A DNA stretch of 64,000 nucleotides from Odontocerum albicorne (Eukaryota; Arthropoda; Insecta; Trichoptera; Odontoceridae), in contig OX463854.1 of the NCBI GenBank assembly GCA_949825065.1, positions 12,437,112 to 12,501,111 on the forward strand. The letters are read 5' to 3'. The notes below the pieces were generated by a model. It did no database searches, had not been told where the DNA came from, and was given only the letters and a program-made list of their open reading frames with translations. A program made the translations under genes and the position numbers. Each line of letters begins with the position of its first letter. Within the stretch, counting starts at the first letter, position 1. Below, piece by piece: positions 33,415-44,294 of the stretch.

Positions 33415-33600
33415 ACCAGAGACGGCACAACTAGAACAAGGAGCCTTCTTAGAACATTCGAGACAAGAATTTTAGGAACCATTGAAGGGAAGGGGTTTCT
33501 TAGAGGCAGGATTAGATGATATAATCAGATAGAGCAAGTAAAGAAGGTGGTACTGACGTCACCATAAGGATATAATGGGCCGAGACATAAGCCCATGCAT
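33415..33600 (+). pseudogene. RTE-like LINE fragment (family C)
   Basis: One frame reads LRTFETRILGTIEGKGFLRG then RIR-YNQIEQVKKVV. This fits the FERKILRRIFGP---G-WRIR-N-EL region of RTE-type reverse transcriptases. Short and decayed. The second family C fragment is at 36290. Confidence 0.55.
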
Positions 33601-33604
33601 TACG

Positions 33605-34555
33605 GCATACGAGATACTTACAGGACATCGCACGTTATAATCACCCTCTAAAGGTGGTGGGACAGCTGATAACCTCCAGCAATGATTTTCACAATATAAC
33701 AGATCTAGGATCTGCATCAAGAAAGAAATATAATAACAATTTTACTCTTTCAGAGTCAGCCGTGTATAACATAGTCAATTGCTAATTGATGATTGCTGGC
33801 TAAGCCATGTTATAAAAATTTAAAAAAAAATATTTTCGAAAAATATCTTAAGATTATTTAAAGGGTGCACATAATTGCATGCATATTTTTTTCCGGTAAA
33901 CGTTCTAATATATTTCTTTATAATTTAGCTCATGTGAACAAAATTGGTTAATTTTAAGGCCTTTTAAATTCAGAATGCCCTTTATAACCATTGTCTCGAT
34001 GTTCAGGTTCCTATGGAAAATGTCAAAAGTTAATCTACAAATAATATATGAGCATTGTAGAGATCCAATCCTGTTATCTGTTGCCTTGTTAGGCCAAGGT
34101 ATACCTCTTCTAATCATTAATTACGGTGCTACCCCAAGCTATATATATATAAATCTCATTTATAGTATGGGGTCGAACTGCGTCTAATGATTGTGTCCTT
34201 CGACTGATAACCTTTATTGATTTTTAAGATTAGGATGTTAAGAACAATGTTGATGGTATTTCCGTATACTAATTTTGTATGTTACAAAACTCATTTATCA
34301 TATTTAATTAAATATATTTTTAATTATACAGAAAACTCTTAAAAAGCAACATTTAAGTCATCGTGTTGCCCGTTCAAAATTCTACTGTACCGTGTTATTC
34401 AAATTCATTTTAGAGATATTCAATTTAAAATATTCAAAAACATGTATTACACTTACATTTCATAATTTTTTTTCTTCGTGGAATATTTGAATGCTTGATG
34501 CTTTGCTATTCGAACCGAACAGTACATATTCTAATACAAACATTGATATATTTTT
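33605..34555. other. AT-rich stretch without recognised feature
   Basis: Opposed short frames at 33905-34187 (70 codons each) have no motif. Nothing else seen. Confidence 0.35.
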
Positions 34556-34562
34556 TATTTAT

Positions 34563-34705
34563 TTTACACATGACAAGAAATATACACAATTAGCAAAAAA
34601 ATAATTAAATTTGGACACACACTTTTAATGGATCTTAGTTTGTTGCCTTTAATTTGTCATGTCGCCAGTAAACTAGGCTTTTGCCTGTATCTCACTGAGG
34701 ACATG
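34563..34705 (-). mobile_element. LINE 3' end (family D)
   Basis: Minus strand: CTCAGTGAGATACAGGCAAA, AGCCTAGTTTACTGGCGACA, AAGGCAACAAACTAAGATCC and ATTTCTTGTCATGTGTAAA. It matches copies at 23107 and 59325, without a long TAA tail. Confidence 0.7.
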
Positions 34706-34759
34706 GTATGTGTCTTTTAAACGTGTACTTGGAAAATATTGAATAAATGTCGTAAAAAT

Positions 34760-35045
34760 TCGTGCACTGAGAATAATACATTGTGTTGACAATGTACAAT
34801 AGAAAAGAATACGGTGTGAATAAGTGATTGGGGATGAATATGAATTTAAAGCTTATGTTTAAAGTAAAATGAAGAAACGTACTTTTACACTTTTTAAACA
34901 TGTAGAACAAGCGAATGAAGAAAAAGAAATGAATAAATTATTCAATGCGATTTGAGTAGAAGGCGTGATAGAGGATGATTGTCCCTTTCTCCTCTCTGAC
35001 TACTCAGACTGGGAAATGTTATGATGATATAGTTGTGTGTATGAA
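34760..35045 (+). pseudogene. RTE-like LINE 3' remnant (family B), heavily decayed
   Basis: With frameshifts it reads EYEFKAYV, KMKKRTFTLFKHVEQANEEK and a short basic region. It ends at CTCCTCTCTGACTACTCAGA with GTTATGATGATATAGTTGTG, which resembles the ends at 42990 and 53720. Confidence 0.5.
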
Positions 35046-35284
35046 GTATTGATTTTGGTTAAATGTACAAGTATCGTTTTTTAACATGTTGGTGTACTTT
35101 AATTGAGAGTCTAATGGTGGACAAGATGCACATTTACAAAGGGTGAATTTAAAGATAAATACATATCCAAGGCAGCTTAAAAATGGTTCCATTTACAAAG
35201 AAACCCGAGAAACGATAACTAAGATGGTATGTATGATTAGCTGTGCAGGATAAATATAATTTGGCATAATCAATTGTAAATGAT

Positions 35285-35322
35285 TAGACCTCCGTGGCCT
35301 AGTTAGTACCTGTTTTCTAGAA
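35285..35322 (+). mobile_element. SINE head fragment
   Basis: GACCTCCGTGGCCTAGTTAG, a clean 5' end with A box of the SINE, followed by unrelated sequence. Confidence 0.6.
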
Positions 35323-35324
35323 AC

Positions 35325-36045
35325 GAGTGAATTTTATGGATTTCATAATTATTTTTGTTGTTTATGATTGATTGAAAATTAAAAATTCTTTTCGATTTGA
35401 GATTAAAGGCATTTTATTTTCCCATCACTGTTAGCAAAAATGTGTTTTCATCCGGTCAAATATGCAAGACTCAGTAAAAAATATGGGTTTATATGCAAAT
35501 AAATGTGTACAAATTGACAAATGATCGAATTTTTAAGGCATGCTATTAATTTTTTTCAATAAAGCAGTGGAATTAAAGCTAAAGACACTCTCTTTCGATT
35601 ATTTCTAAACTAAAACAGTTTATCCTCAGAGCATAATCCAATCTGTGAAGCGCTTTAAGCTCTCAATTTTCAAAATGTGTATACAAAACCAACATTTAGT
35701 AAAAATGGTTTTGACTGGTAAATTACTTATTCCGTTTTGTCCGTGAATTTTTTTTATAATTTGTCCTAGAATAAACCTTTGAAAGAGGTTCTATTTCTTA
35801 AGTTATATTTTATAAGTCATGAATTGCTGATTGAATCTTATCATTTTTTTTACTTTCCGTGTTACACTTTACATTGTTATGTCTATGCATCATATTTTGA
35901 AAAATATTTATTTCCTTAATTGTAAGTTTTTTTGTGGGTATTGAAACAGTGTGCTTGTTGTTTTTAATTCTCATCATGTTTTAGTTTCTAGGCAATATTT
36001 TTGTCAGAGTTTTATGGCTAATGAGCTTTTAAATTTAAGTCATCT
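35325..36045. other. AT-rich stretch without recognised feature
   Basis: No ORF or repeat that I can support. Confidence 0.35.
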
Positions 36046-36046
36046 A

Positions 36047-36164
36047 TATGACGTGTGGAGGACCTGTTCCGGGTTGCGCAAGATAGAGAAGCCTTTGCCA
36101 GAGTGATTGCCAACGTCGGGGGACCTGATAAGGCACGACAAGAAGAAGAATATGACGTGTGGAG
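36047..36164 (+). mobile_element. 90-bp 5'-truncated family A LINE insertion with target-site duplication
   Basis: TATGACGTGTGGAG occurs at 36047-36060 and 36151-36164 and flanks a 90-bp insert. The insert resembles the RTE family terminus (one frame gives AQDREAFARVIANVGG) and ends in AAGAAGAAGAA, like the copy at 21150. This is the expected product of aborted target-primed reverse transcription. Confidence 0.85.
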
Positions 36165-36289
36165 CGGAGCATACGTCAACTTTGCATCATTTTTAGTATT
36201 CGAAGTAATTATATTTAATTCATAATTATATTAAGTGTATATAAAATCATAAAACCTAATCAGCCGCACTACTTTACAAACCGCTGAGC

Positions 36290-36805
36290 CATAAGATCAT
36301 GTTAAAGAATGACAAGCTAAGACTGTACAACTCGGTTATCTTACATATACAAATACGTGGATCTGAAATGTTGGTTATGACATCAAAAAATCAATAAAAA
36401 TTAGAGAACTTGGAAAAGAATATACTTTGAAAGATACTTGGCCCAAAACTGTATGCAGGTGAATGGAAACAGAGATATAATGAATAATGTCGAAAATTAA
36501 TGATGAGACATAAATGAGACAACCACTGATTGCAAGCGATATATGGTTTCAAATATTGACATGGATAGGCTATGTGAATATATCTCAATTGACATGTCAT
36601 TATTATGTAAGCCCAACAACACAGAAAAAGGCCAATTGGCAGACAGAAAGATACTTGTAAATAACGTGCAACAGGATCTTATGAGGCTGGGAGTGGAGGG
36701 ATACTGGGAGAAGATAGTGAGAGACAGATCGACATGAAGTAAAAATCGAGACAGGAAGCTAAAGCTCTATACGAGTTATTTGCCCATCTGAGTTGCAGGT
36801 TAGGT
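36290..36805 (+). pseudogene. RTE-like LINE C-terminal remnant (family C)
   Basis: Reading across frames: LKNDKLRLYNSVI, a GSEMLVMTSKNQ segment (compare YGSE-W-LTKK), LENLEKNILKDTW, and further on PTTQKKANWQTER with NNVQQDLMRLGVEGYWEKIV, RDRST and EAKALYELFAH. The order is that of RTE-type reverse transcriptases (LRRFERKILRKIFGP, then a GRP-rich basic linker, then DL--L----W---A-DR--WR). Several frameshifts and stops. 5' truncated. Confidence 0.65.
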
Positions 36806-37064
36806 TAAACTGTGTAATGCCTTAAGAATTTAATTCAAATTAGACCCTCTTTAAAAAATTAGAGTGTTTTGGAACATAGTACAAACAAAAAAATATTTAA
36901 AAAGTATAGACATCGGTTGTTGTTAACGAAAATAAATGTAAAAAAGTAGTATTGTTGAATTTTATCTTACGAGTATATATAAAAAAAAAGTTGTCACGCA
37001 GAAATACTGTCGCATCTTTTGGAAAATTCGAATTTGGGAACCATTGAAGCTGATTTATATGAAT

Positions 37065-37465
37065 TGATGGCTAAATGCTGTTGAAGGTTAATTATCATAA
37101 TGCTGTTGAAGGCTAATTAGCACAATGCTGTTGAAGATAAATCAGATTAGTTAACACAATGCGATTGAAGTTTAGTTAACACAATCCGATTAGTAAGCGC
37201 ATTGATGTTGAGGGTTAATTAGCACAGTGCTATTGAAGGTTAATTAACACAATGCTGTTGAAGGTTAGTTAGCACTATGTTGTTGAAGATTATGTAACAT
37301 AATGCTGTAAGTTAACACAATTATTATCAAGGTTGTACAATGCTGTTGAAGGTTAATTATCACAATGCTGTTGAAGGTTAATTAGCACAATGCTGTTGAA
37401 GGTTAATTAGCACAACGCTTTTGAAGGTTAGTTAGCACAATACAGTTGAAAGTTAGACAGCACAA
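37065..37465. repeat. 25-bp tandem repeat, about 15 imperfect units
   Basis: Unit ACAATGCTGTTGAAGGTTAA then TTAGC. Units vary in length (22-30 bp) and some are disrupted around 37150-37190 and 37300. The last units (37330-37440) are most regular. Confidence 0.9.
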
Positions 37466-37469
37466 CACA

Positions 37470-38195
37470 AGCACAAAATCCAAAAAAAAATATTGACTTG
37501 GTTTTTTATTATGAATGAAATTTATATCAAATGGATACAAATGTCATATTTGATTTCAAAATACTTGATTAACTTTAGAAGAGGGTTAGATTTATTGTAT
37601 CCAAATATAATTATTTAAGAAAAAACGTAGGTTATCCCGGAATTTTGATCGAAAAAAAGATCCACTGAAAATGTGTAACGGTAGTCACGGATTTTCTATT
37701 TATAAGATATTGTTAATATTACATTTGTGTTGTTTCTTGATCACGAAACACGAAGACGTGAGGTGAATAAATTATTTTAATCTATATTTGAAATCCATAG
37801 ACTAAAGCTTTGTACCGTTCATTTGTTTTCGTACAAATTATATTTTGATCAAACATCTTTGTTTATCCAAGGTATCTTAGAGTCATATGGGATAGGATAT
37901 ACAATAGAAATATGGTTAAAAGTTGCTGTTAAAAATATTAGGCGTGGTTTATATAGGTACAAGAGAAAATGTTGATAATATTAAGGCAGTTGTTATAGAA
38001 CCTTTTTTTAAAAGGAACCTTCATTTTTAAAAGCACATTGTATGTTATCATAATATTTAGGTACAAGGTAAGTAATCAATATTGTTAGAAAAATAAATTC
38101 AAAATACTTTTTTTCCTCAGATATTAAAAAAAATGTAACTCACTACAGTTATTTTGTTTAAAAATCTACTTTCTTAAAATAATTTGGTTTAAATA
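37470..38195. other. AT-rich stretch without recognised feature
   Basis: No ORF or repeat that I can support. Confidence 0.35.
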
Positions 38196-38199
38196 TTCC

Positions 38200-38410
38200 A
38201 TCAGCTCATTGACATAATGCCTTCCTCGAACTTAAAAAATGTTCATCACAGTTGCTAATGTGGCTTGAGGTATATCTTCAATAATGCCCTTGAATATCTT
38301 CAGCTCGATTCCTTTGCCTGGCTTGATTTTATACACTTCCTGTTTTCAATAACCCCATAAATAGAAACCCGGAGCTGTGAGATCCGGCGACCTTGGAAGT
38401 AAACAATGAG
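38200..38410 (-). pseudogene. DDE transposase C-terminal remnant (Tc1/mariner superfamily-like)
   Basis: The minus strand encodes SPDLTAPGFYLWGY, one stop, then KQEVYKIKP and FKGIIEDIPQATLATVMN, and after a stop RGRHYVNELME. This is the end of insect transposase-like proteins with a RSPDLTPLDFFLWGYLKD--Y motif, where the Asp after PL is the last catalytic residue. Here that Asp is replaced (APG), and at least two stops interrupt. Nothing upstream is recognisable. It is not one of the two mariner families in this window. Confidence 0.7.
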
Positions 38411-38436
38411 TAATGTTTCGTGAGATTACCTTTTTG

Positions 38437-38622
38437 ACAACCTTCGTGCCTTAGTTGGTAAGACACATGTGTTTCAGCCCAGAGGTCGCGGGATCGAATA
38501 CTGTCCGAACCCAGATTTAAAAAAAAAAATCAGTTTGGTTTTCATTTAAGGCCTCATAAACACCTTTCTCGTTGATTGGAGGAAGTTGTAGTATTGCAGT
38601 AATTCTACAAGGTTTTACTGTG
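38437..38622 (+). mobile_element. tRNA-derived SINE, nearly full length
   Basis: GACAACCTTCGTGCCTTAGT and TGGTAAGACACATG (A box), GGTCGCGGGATCGAATACTG (B box), GAACCCAGATTT with an A run, TTTAAGGCCTCATAAACACC, TTTCTCGTTGATTGGAGGAA and a decayed tail. It gives a good view of the family structure. Confidence 0.8.
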
Positions 38623-38879
38623 TGCAAAGAAAGTGTTATATACTGATAAGGCTGCACCTTTTAAAAAATATGTAATAATAATCTATTTAGTCCATATTGC
38701 AAACCATATAGCGACTCGATCCGGAAACATTTTTTGTTGGTTGGCAATTTAAAAAACATAATCCGTAGCCCAAATACGGAACTTTTGATTTTAAATATTG
38801 CTGTAAAGGGAAAATGGATCTCGTTTGACATACACAAGTAATGAATAAAGTTATGATCTTCCACAATGTTTTTTTCCAC

Positions 38880-39430
38880 TTAATGTAACGGTATAACCCT
38901 ACCGGGCTCAAGGTTTTCATCTCATCATCAGGAGAGCACAAACAAAACTGAATTCTATTCGAACTGGTACCGACATACACACTTATAACGGCAAACATTC
39001 GAGTAAGGGATTGTAGGTGGAGGGAGGCAGGAGATAACTTCAGCGAGTAGCGGCGAGATTCTGGGAATATACTCGTATGTGTTTGCCAGATGTTCACCCC
39101 GATGCACTGACTTAGATATTTCTAGGGCCTCTAATCCGACCAATTTATTTCTGTTACTACTGATATGTTAGAATTTGGCATCATTTATAGAAAATGTATG
39201 ATTTTCACGTTGACTGAATAAGCGATTTCAGAATAAATTAGAGGATTTGTTAAGGCGGATTTGTGTTCACGAAATCTCTTTTTCAAATGATCTTCTTGTC
39301 TTTCCTATATAGAAATTATCACAGTCAGCACATACAATTTTACACACATCACTGTTGCTAAGTAATTGATTTATGCCTTTTCCGTTAAATAAGAGTTTCC
39401 GGAGATTAAAATTAGTGTAAAAAGCTGGGT
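38880..39430 (-). pseudogene. Penelope-like element: GIY-YIG endonuclease region and C-terminus, with terminal repeat (copy 2)
   Basis: Minus strand from 39430 down: KLLFNGKGINQLLSNSDVCK, then IVCADCDNFYIGKTRRSFEK, a one-base frameshift, and REHKSALTNPLIYSEIA. After further shifts comes the frame 39143-38955 with LEALEISKSVHRGEHLAN, ending CLPPPTIP. CxxC followed by YIGKT-R-F--R--EH is the GIY-YIG nuclease signature of Penelope-like retroelements, which pair it with a reverse transcriptase (not seen here). The terminal repeat follows at 38995-38884, and an opposed copy lies at 39507-39640. Frameshifts and stops make it dead. Copy 1 at 20205-21310 shares the same end. Confidence 0.85.
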
Positions 39431-39499
39431 TTATGAGACTTTTTTGGTTATTTCGTATATGTTAATAAGACTTTGCTCTATTTATAGATATGCTTATAG

Positions 39500-39640
39500 G
39501 CTAGAAATGTGTATGTTGGTACCAGTTCAAACATACTTCAGTCTTGTTTGTGCTCCACTGATGATGAGACGAAGACCTTGAAACCGGTAGGGTTATCCCG
39601 TTACATAAATTGGAATAAACAGTGCACGATAAAACAAATT
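39500..39640 (+). mobile_element. Penelope-like terminal repeat in inverted orientation
   Basis: GTGTATGTTGGTACCAGTTC, TTGTTTGTGCTCCACTGATG, ATGAGACGAAGACCTTGAAA, CCGGTAGGGTTATCCCGTTA and AATAAACAGTG. It mirrors the repeat at 38884-38995, so copy 2 is bounded by inverted terminal repeats of about 110 bp. Such arrangements are known for Penelope-like elements. Confidence 0.8.
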
Positions 39641-40158
39641 ACGACAAAAAAATTAAATATTCTGCTTTAAAAAATTATTCAAACTAATAGTAATACACGT
39701 TAAAAAATAATATCATTCATCTTATTAACAAGCTTCAACTAACCTATTAATGAAACAATTAAATCATACGACGTTTCAACCTATAAAATACGTGTTCCAC
39801 TGTTACGTTAGTCTACTTGGCTAAATTTGATAATATTTTGTTATATGTATATACTCGTATTTGTATATATATACATACATTGAATTTTTAAATAAATATA
39901 AATATAAAATTAATTCAAACAATACATCTGTTATTAATATTGTTTCTGTTTTTTTGTCAATAATTGATAAGCGTATTTGTTAGTAAAGGACACTGTTGTG
40001 TGGTAAATTAAATTGAATAAATGTTAAAACGTTAAATGGAAAAAAATGTTAAAGATAGAAAAGTTATTTAGATTAATTTTCCTAGCAATAACATTTTTAT
40101 TTTCGTAGCAAGGTTGTTGCTCCAACCTTTATTTTACTTTTGTTTTATCCGTATAAAA

Positions 40159-40240
40159 TACAACCTGACGGACCTATTTACATGGATCATTTTTTTCAAG
40201 AAGCCTGAAATACTCACATGTTAAAACGCGTTAAATGAAG
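40159..40240 (-). mobile_element. SINE tail fragment
   Basis: Matches 62716-62790 in order: ACAACCTGACG, TTACATG, ACAGCCTGAAA-like (AAGCCTGAAATACTCACATG) and TTAAAACG. This is the reversed 3' end of the SINE, decayed. Confidence 0.5.
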
Positions 40241-40317
40241 AACACATTGGATCTTTTTCTTGATGACCATTAGACTAAGCATGTTTTTCACTATCCCCAT
40301 TATATTTTTCTTTAGAT

Positions 40318-40395
40318 TGATCATGTTTTAATTTACATTGTTGTAAATTAAAACAAGATTAATAATAGATTTATCATGTTTTAATTTACTTTGTT
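40318..40395. repeat. Inverted repeat with adjacent direct copy
   Basis: TGTTTTAATTTACA and TGTAAATTAAAACA form a 14-bp perfect hairpin around 40325-40357. ATCATGTTTTAATTTAC appears again at 40375. Another likely template-switch product. Confidence 0.75.
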
Positions 40396-40559
40396 GATGC
40401 ATGAATGTTTGTAACTTTACAATCAGCAATTCACATTCACTATAATATCAAAGTTTGGCTGTTTGAAATAAATTGCTTCATTAAATATTTTTCCAATATC
40501 ATAATTATTTTATTGTTTAGTCACAAAAACAGATAAACCGCAACGAAATTCTGTGTGGT

Positions 40560-41040
40560 TTAAATATTGGGTATTATACTCGTACTCCTCCGATGGAGTT
40601 GATAAATACAACACGTGTCGTACAGTCGTACCGCAAACTCAACATAAGTGCCGGGAAAATAAATAAGAAAATAATCCCTTCGTTTAACAAATACCTATAC
40701 AAACTGCTCAAAAACATGCAAACAATATGTGCTCACATCACAAAAAAAAATAATCAAAAGTATTTTCTTTGATTTCATTCCTCATATATGAAAATCTCCG
40801 TAATTCGCACGTTTTTTTTTCCGTGGTACAAAGAGGATAATACGCAAGAAAAGGAAGCAGCGATAGATATTACGTCAGCAAAAGGAAGCTGTTATAGCTT
40901 GTATCCACGGAGCAAAGTTCGTTTGTTTCCGTCGAACATCGGGAATGTTCGGATACTGTCTTTCCCAGTATCGCGTAGAGGCCAGTTTGCTACGAGCTAC
41001 GGAGGGACGTATTTGTCGTAGCAGAAACTCCGCCTATCTG
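40560..41040 (+). promoter_or_regulatory. CpG-richer stretch, possible promoter or conserved element
   Basis: Against the AT-rich surroundings, 40780-41040 keeps many CpG dinucleotides (for example TCGTACAGTCGTACCGC, TTTCCGTCGAACATCGGG, AGTATCGCGTAGAGG). A 77-codon frame (40788-41021) has no recognisable domain. It does not match any repeat in the window. Being just upstream of a splice-donor-terminated ATG frame, it could be a promoter or 5' exon. It could also be an unidentified transposon. Confidence 0.25.
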
Positions 41041-41386
41041 CATGATTTGAGTTTTATTTAAATATTTTAGTACAAGATTTTAACAGTACATTTTTACACC
41101 TTTATTGAAAAAATAATGAATGTAAACATTGCCATGTTTTAAATTTGCGGTTCACAATTTAATTATTTTGCTCTGGTGTTATAAATAATGCGGTGAAATA
41201 TTAAATTATTAATTTTGACGCATTCAAAAACGTTCTAAGCGTGTGAGCGATATTTTGGACTATATTTTTATTTAGTCGGCCTGACGTGATATTTTATGGA
41301 ACTTTTTAAAAAAAGATGTTTATTTTTGTGTGATTTTAGTGGTAATATTGAAATATGTATTTGTTTATAAGTTTTGAAACTCTTGT

Positions 41387-41455
41387 ATGTCTAAGAAGGG
41401 TGATATTTTTCAGTTATCGAGTATTTCAATAAAAAAAGTCTTCAAGACGTTGCTT
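41387..41455 (+). CDS. Speculative first coding exon of a host gene
   Basis: From the ATG at 41387, 23 codons read MSKKGDIFQLSSISIKKVFK then TLL, and run in phase 0 into TTG-CTT|GTAAGTAT, a near-perfect splice donor. TATTTTTCAG inside the frame also makes a good acceptor at 41412, so a non-coding internal exon is the alternative. The start context (TTGTATGT) is weak, and no downstream exon is recognised. Kept only because no transposable element explains this stretch. Confidence 0.2.
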
Positions 41456-41989
41456 GTAAGTATATTTTTCCTTAAATCTTGTGTCATATATAATAAAATA
41501 TTATAAAGAAATTAGACAATAAAATAACAATTGTCGTTAGTCTTGTTATCTCAAGTGGGCGTGTTCAATTTCTTAAAAAGTCTTCTTTTCAAATATTTTC
41601 TTTTAAATGTAATTTATAAACTTTTATGTTTATTTCAAGTGAATCCTTTAATTTTTTTTATTGATAGTCAAAGTAGGAGTATTTGAGGTTTGCTGAATAT
41701 TTTCAAACATCTTAAATTATTTTAAATATATTTATATTTATTTTGATATGGGTGTCTATCAATAAATTTTAATATTAAAATAAATGGCCTAGAAAACGTA
41801 AAAAAAAAGAAATAATTATAAATGTACACGAATGATTTATTCACATAAAAAAATATTTTTCGGTTATCAGAAATGATAGACGTGCTTAAGAATTTAAAAA
41901 TAGAAAAAATATATATGCCATTTTATATGGCAAGGCTGATTGTTTTGCCGACGGCAACGAAAATTGGCTAATAAATGTATTTTTTGTGT

Positions 41990-42090
41990 GAGAGAGAGAG
42001 AGTGAGAGAGAGAGAATGAGAGATATAGTGAGAAAATAAGAGAGAGATAGTGGGAGAAAATACTGTGAGAGAGAGAGAGAGAGACAGTGA
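41990..42090. repeat. Interrupted (GA)n microsatellite
   Basis: Runs of GAGAGA interrupted by GTGAGA, GAATGAGA and GTGGGAGAAA. The minus-strand Leu-Ser frames across it are artefacts of the repeat. Confidence 0.95.
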
Positions 42091-42244
42091 ATGAGGTTTT
42101 TTTTAATTTGTTGGTATTTTTTCTGTCGCTGAAAGATAAAATTATCAATTTTTTTCGACATCACAACTGTTCCACTTTTAAAAAAAATATTGATTTTTTT
42201 TTAACTAAAGCGTACTGGAAAATATTTAAGTGATATATTGATTA

Positions 42245-42310
42245 TAGTTAAGACATTAACGTTGTGGAGGTTTAAAGACATTATAATTTATTTTATCAAA
42301 CACTGTTTAT
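42245..42310 (-). mobile_element. Penelope-like terminal repeat, 3' tail only
   Basis: Minus strand: AAGTGGAATAAACAGTGTTT, GATAAAATAAATTATAATGT, CTTTAAACCTCCACAACG. It equals the tail that follows the terminal repeat at 20285-20205. Confidence 0.65.
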
Positions 42311-42654
42311 TCCACTTTTTTTTAGTGATACATAAATGAGTGCCGCCAAATAATTTGTCATTTATTCTTCAGTTGAGAATTAATAATTTAGAGAAAATTT
42401 CACAGATTTTCTTTGGGGGAGATTTTAGAATGAAGTATTTAACGATGACATTAACGTTCATTATTTTAGATTTTATTTTAAAATTCATTAAAAAAATGTT
42501 TTAAGTGCATTAAATATTTTTTTGTTTTTGTACATGTACTCCAAAGTTTGCCTATCCATTTAAATTGTGGAAACTGTAAATGTTGTATTGTGGATAATGA
42601 ATACTGTTAAAATGCGTCCTTTGATATGAATACACGGAGTGACAATACATGACA

Positions 42655-43025
42655 TAATACGTGTCGAAATGATTAGGGATGAATTTTAACTGAAGGCTGA
42701 TGTATTAAGTAAGATGAGGAAGAACACACTGTGATGGTTTGGGCATGTGGAAAAAATGGGTGGAAAAAGACAAACAAAATAGATATACAGCGCAAATGTC
42801 AGAGGAAGGCGTGTGAGAGAAAGACCAAGGAAAGTATGGTTGGATCGAGATAAATATATTCAGAAAGAAGGAATTTTAGAAATTTAATGAAATTGTACAA
42901 GTTTTTTTTAAAGGTGTATTGATGAAGATGAGGCTAAAAGGATGTGTGTCAAGAAAGGAAAGTCTGTCGCAATGCCTTATCCGCCGGCCTCGTCAGGGTA
43001 ATTGCGTGATGGTTGTATGTTTTTT
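42655..43025 (+). pseudogene. RTE-like LINE 3' remnant (family B)
   Basis: Across frames: VEMIRDEF, LKADVLSKMRKNTL, WFGHVEKMGGKRQTK, IYSANVRGRRVRERPRKVWL, DRDKYIQKEGI, RCIDEDEAKRMCVKK and PYPPASSG. It contains a ~30-base insertion near 42890 and several stops. The best preserved view of this family's C-terminal region. Confidence 0.75.
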
Positions 43026-43259
43026 ATTTTTTTACTAAACAAAGTAATATAGTATATTGTACAAATATTTGTCAAGGCTTAAACCTATTTACAAATTTAT
43101 TACTTAACTTATCTTAATTATATATTATAATTTATGAACTTACTTAATCTTATTTTCCTACGTGTCATTTTGTATTTATTTTTTATAATCTTAATATATG
43201 ATTTCTTAGAAATAATTAACACATACATACTACTTATAACTAGATAATAATTCTTACGA

Positions 43260-44045
43260 CTAATTATTTAGCAAGAACAAGTCCACTCGTTCAAGCTACT
43301 TGTATTCCATCACATTCAATCAGACCTTGGTCGTCCCAGCTGATACTGTAGGTGGACTAGTCAGGCAATAGATAATGCTTCGGGAGCTTGTGCTTATAAC
43401 GGAAGGGTAGATCGGATTTACTCTCGTAAGCCCCCAGGGCAGCGACTTAGGGATTGCTGTGATTTTGTTGACTTTTAAAGAACTTCACGGTCCAAGCGAG
43501 GATGTGGTGTTGTAGGGTTTCTTCTCGCTGTTCGGCGTGGAGTCGGGTAAGGTTTGTTCTGGAATGGGTGTTAAAATATATCTTGAATGCCTTGTTTTGC
43601 ACTCGCTGGAGTTTCAGGTGATTCGTGTTGCTCACACTACCCGAAACGGGTGCAGCATAGGTCAAGATAGGAAGAATAAGGGGTTTATAGAGGAGGAGCT
43701 TATTTTTGGGTGAAAGGAAGCTTGGTCGATGAAATATCGAACTGATAGCCCCTATGCCTTTGTGCCCCTTTTTTCTGATGGTATTCAGATGAGCTTTTCA
43801 CGTCAGTCGCCGGTCGAGGTGTAGGCCGAGGTATTTAACCACGTGCTGTCACTCAACTAGGCAACCACCGATGAATAAGAGCAACAATGGCACTCTTTCC
43901 TTGACTTTGCGGGAGAACATGGTGGCCTCAGTTTTGGCGTCATTGATTTTGAGCCTCCAGTTCTGTTAGTATTTTTCAAGGATCTCAAGAGTAATCTGAA
44001 GGTAGTGACCAGGTCGATGGTTGTATGTATGATTCTTAACTTTAT
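43260..44045 (-). pseudogene. Jockey-type LINE reverse transcriptase C-terminal remnant and 3' UTR
   Basis: The minus strand reads LKINDAKTEATMFSRK (44000-43900), then VKYLGLHLDRRLT, KAHLNTIRKKG, SPKNKLLLYKPLILPILTYA, APVSGSVSNTNHLKLQRVQN, KAFKIYFNTHSRTNLTRLHA and ILAWTVKFF. The order YLG--LD--LTW--H, LPILTYA-PVWG and LQ--QNK is diagnostic of Jockey-clade non-LTR reverse transcriptases after the palm. Frameshifts near 43670 and 43860 and an expected Trp changed in APVSG show decay. The FADD active site lies upstream and is absent. A second copy is at 49750-50035. Confidence 0.85.
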
Positions 44046-44059
44046 ATTTTTCAAATAAA

Positions 44060-44290
44060 TTGCTCAAAATACTCGTGAATTGTGGTTTTCGATCATTTTC
44101 AGTATCTTATGTCATACGATATTAGTTATTCTCGCTCAAAGCCTCGATTTGGTGGTAAATAGAAATGATTGGTCTTCAGGATTCAACGCCATTTTCGAGT
44201 GTCGTATCAGCCGTCGTTGCCATACACTGTACATATATTTATGTTTGGTTTGAGTCACATTCTTTCTTTGTAGTACTGAAAAAGCATCAA
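44060..44290 (-). pseudogene. Mariner-like remnant related to 22680-22960
   Basis: Minus strand GATACGACACTCGAAAATGG corresponds to GDTTLENG of the transposase N-terminal region. TTGTATGGCnACGAC upstream and CGAGAATAAC downstream also match. Strongly decayed, with internal deletion. Confidence 0.45.
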
Positions 44291-44294
44291 TAAT

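Noticed and set aside
41886..42164. Ser/Leu-rich minus-strand frames
   Set aside because: Translation of an interrupted (GA)n repeat.
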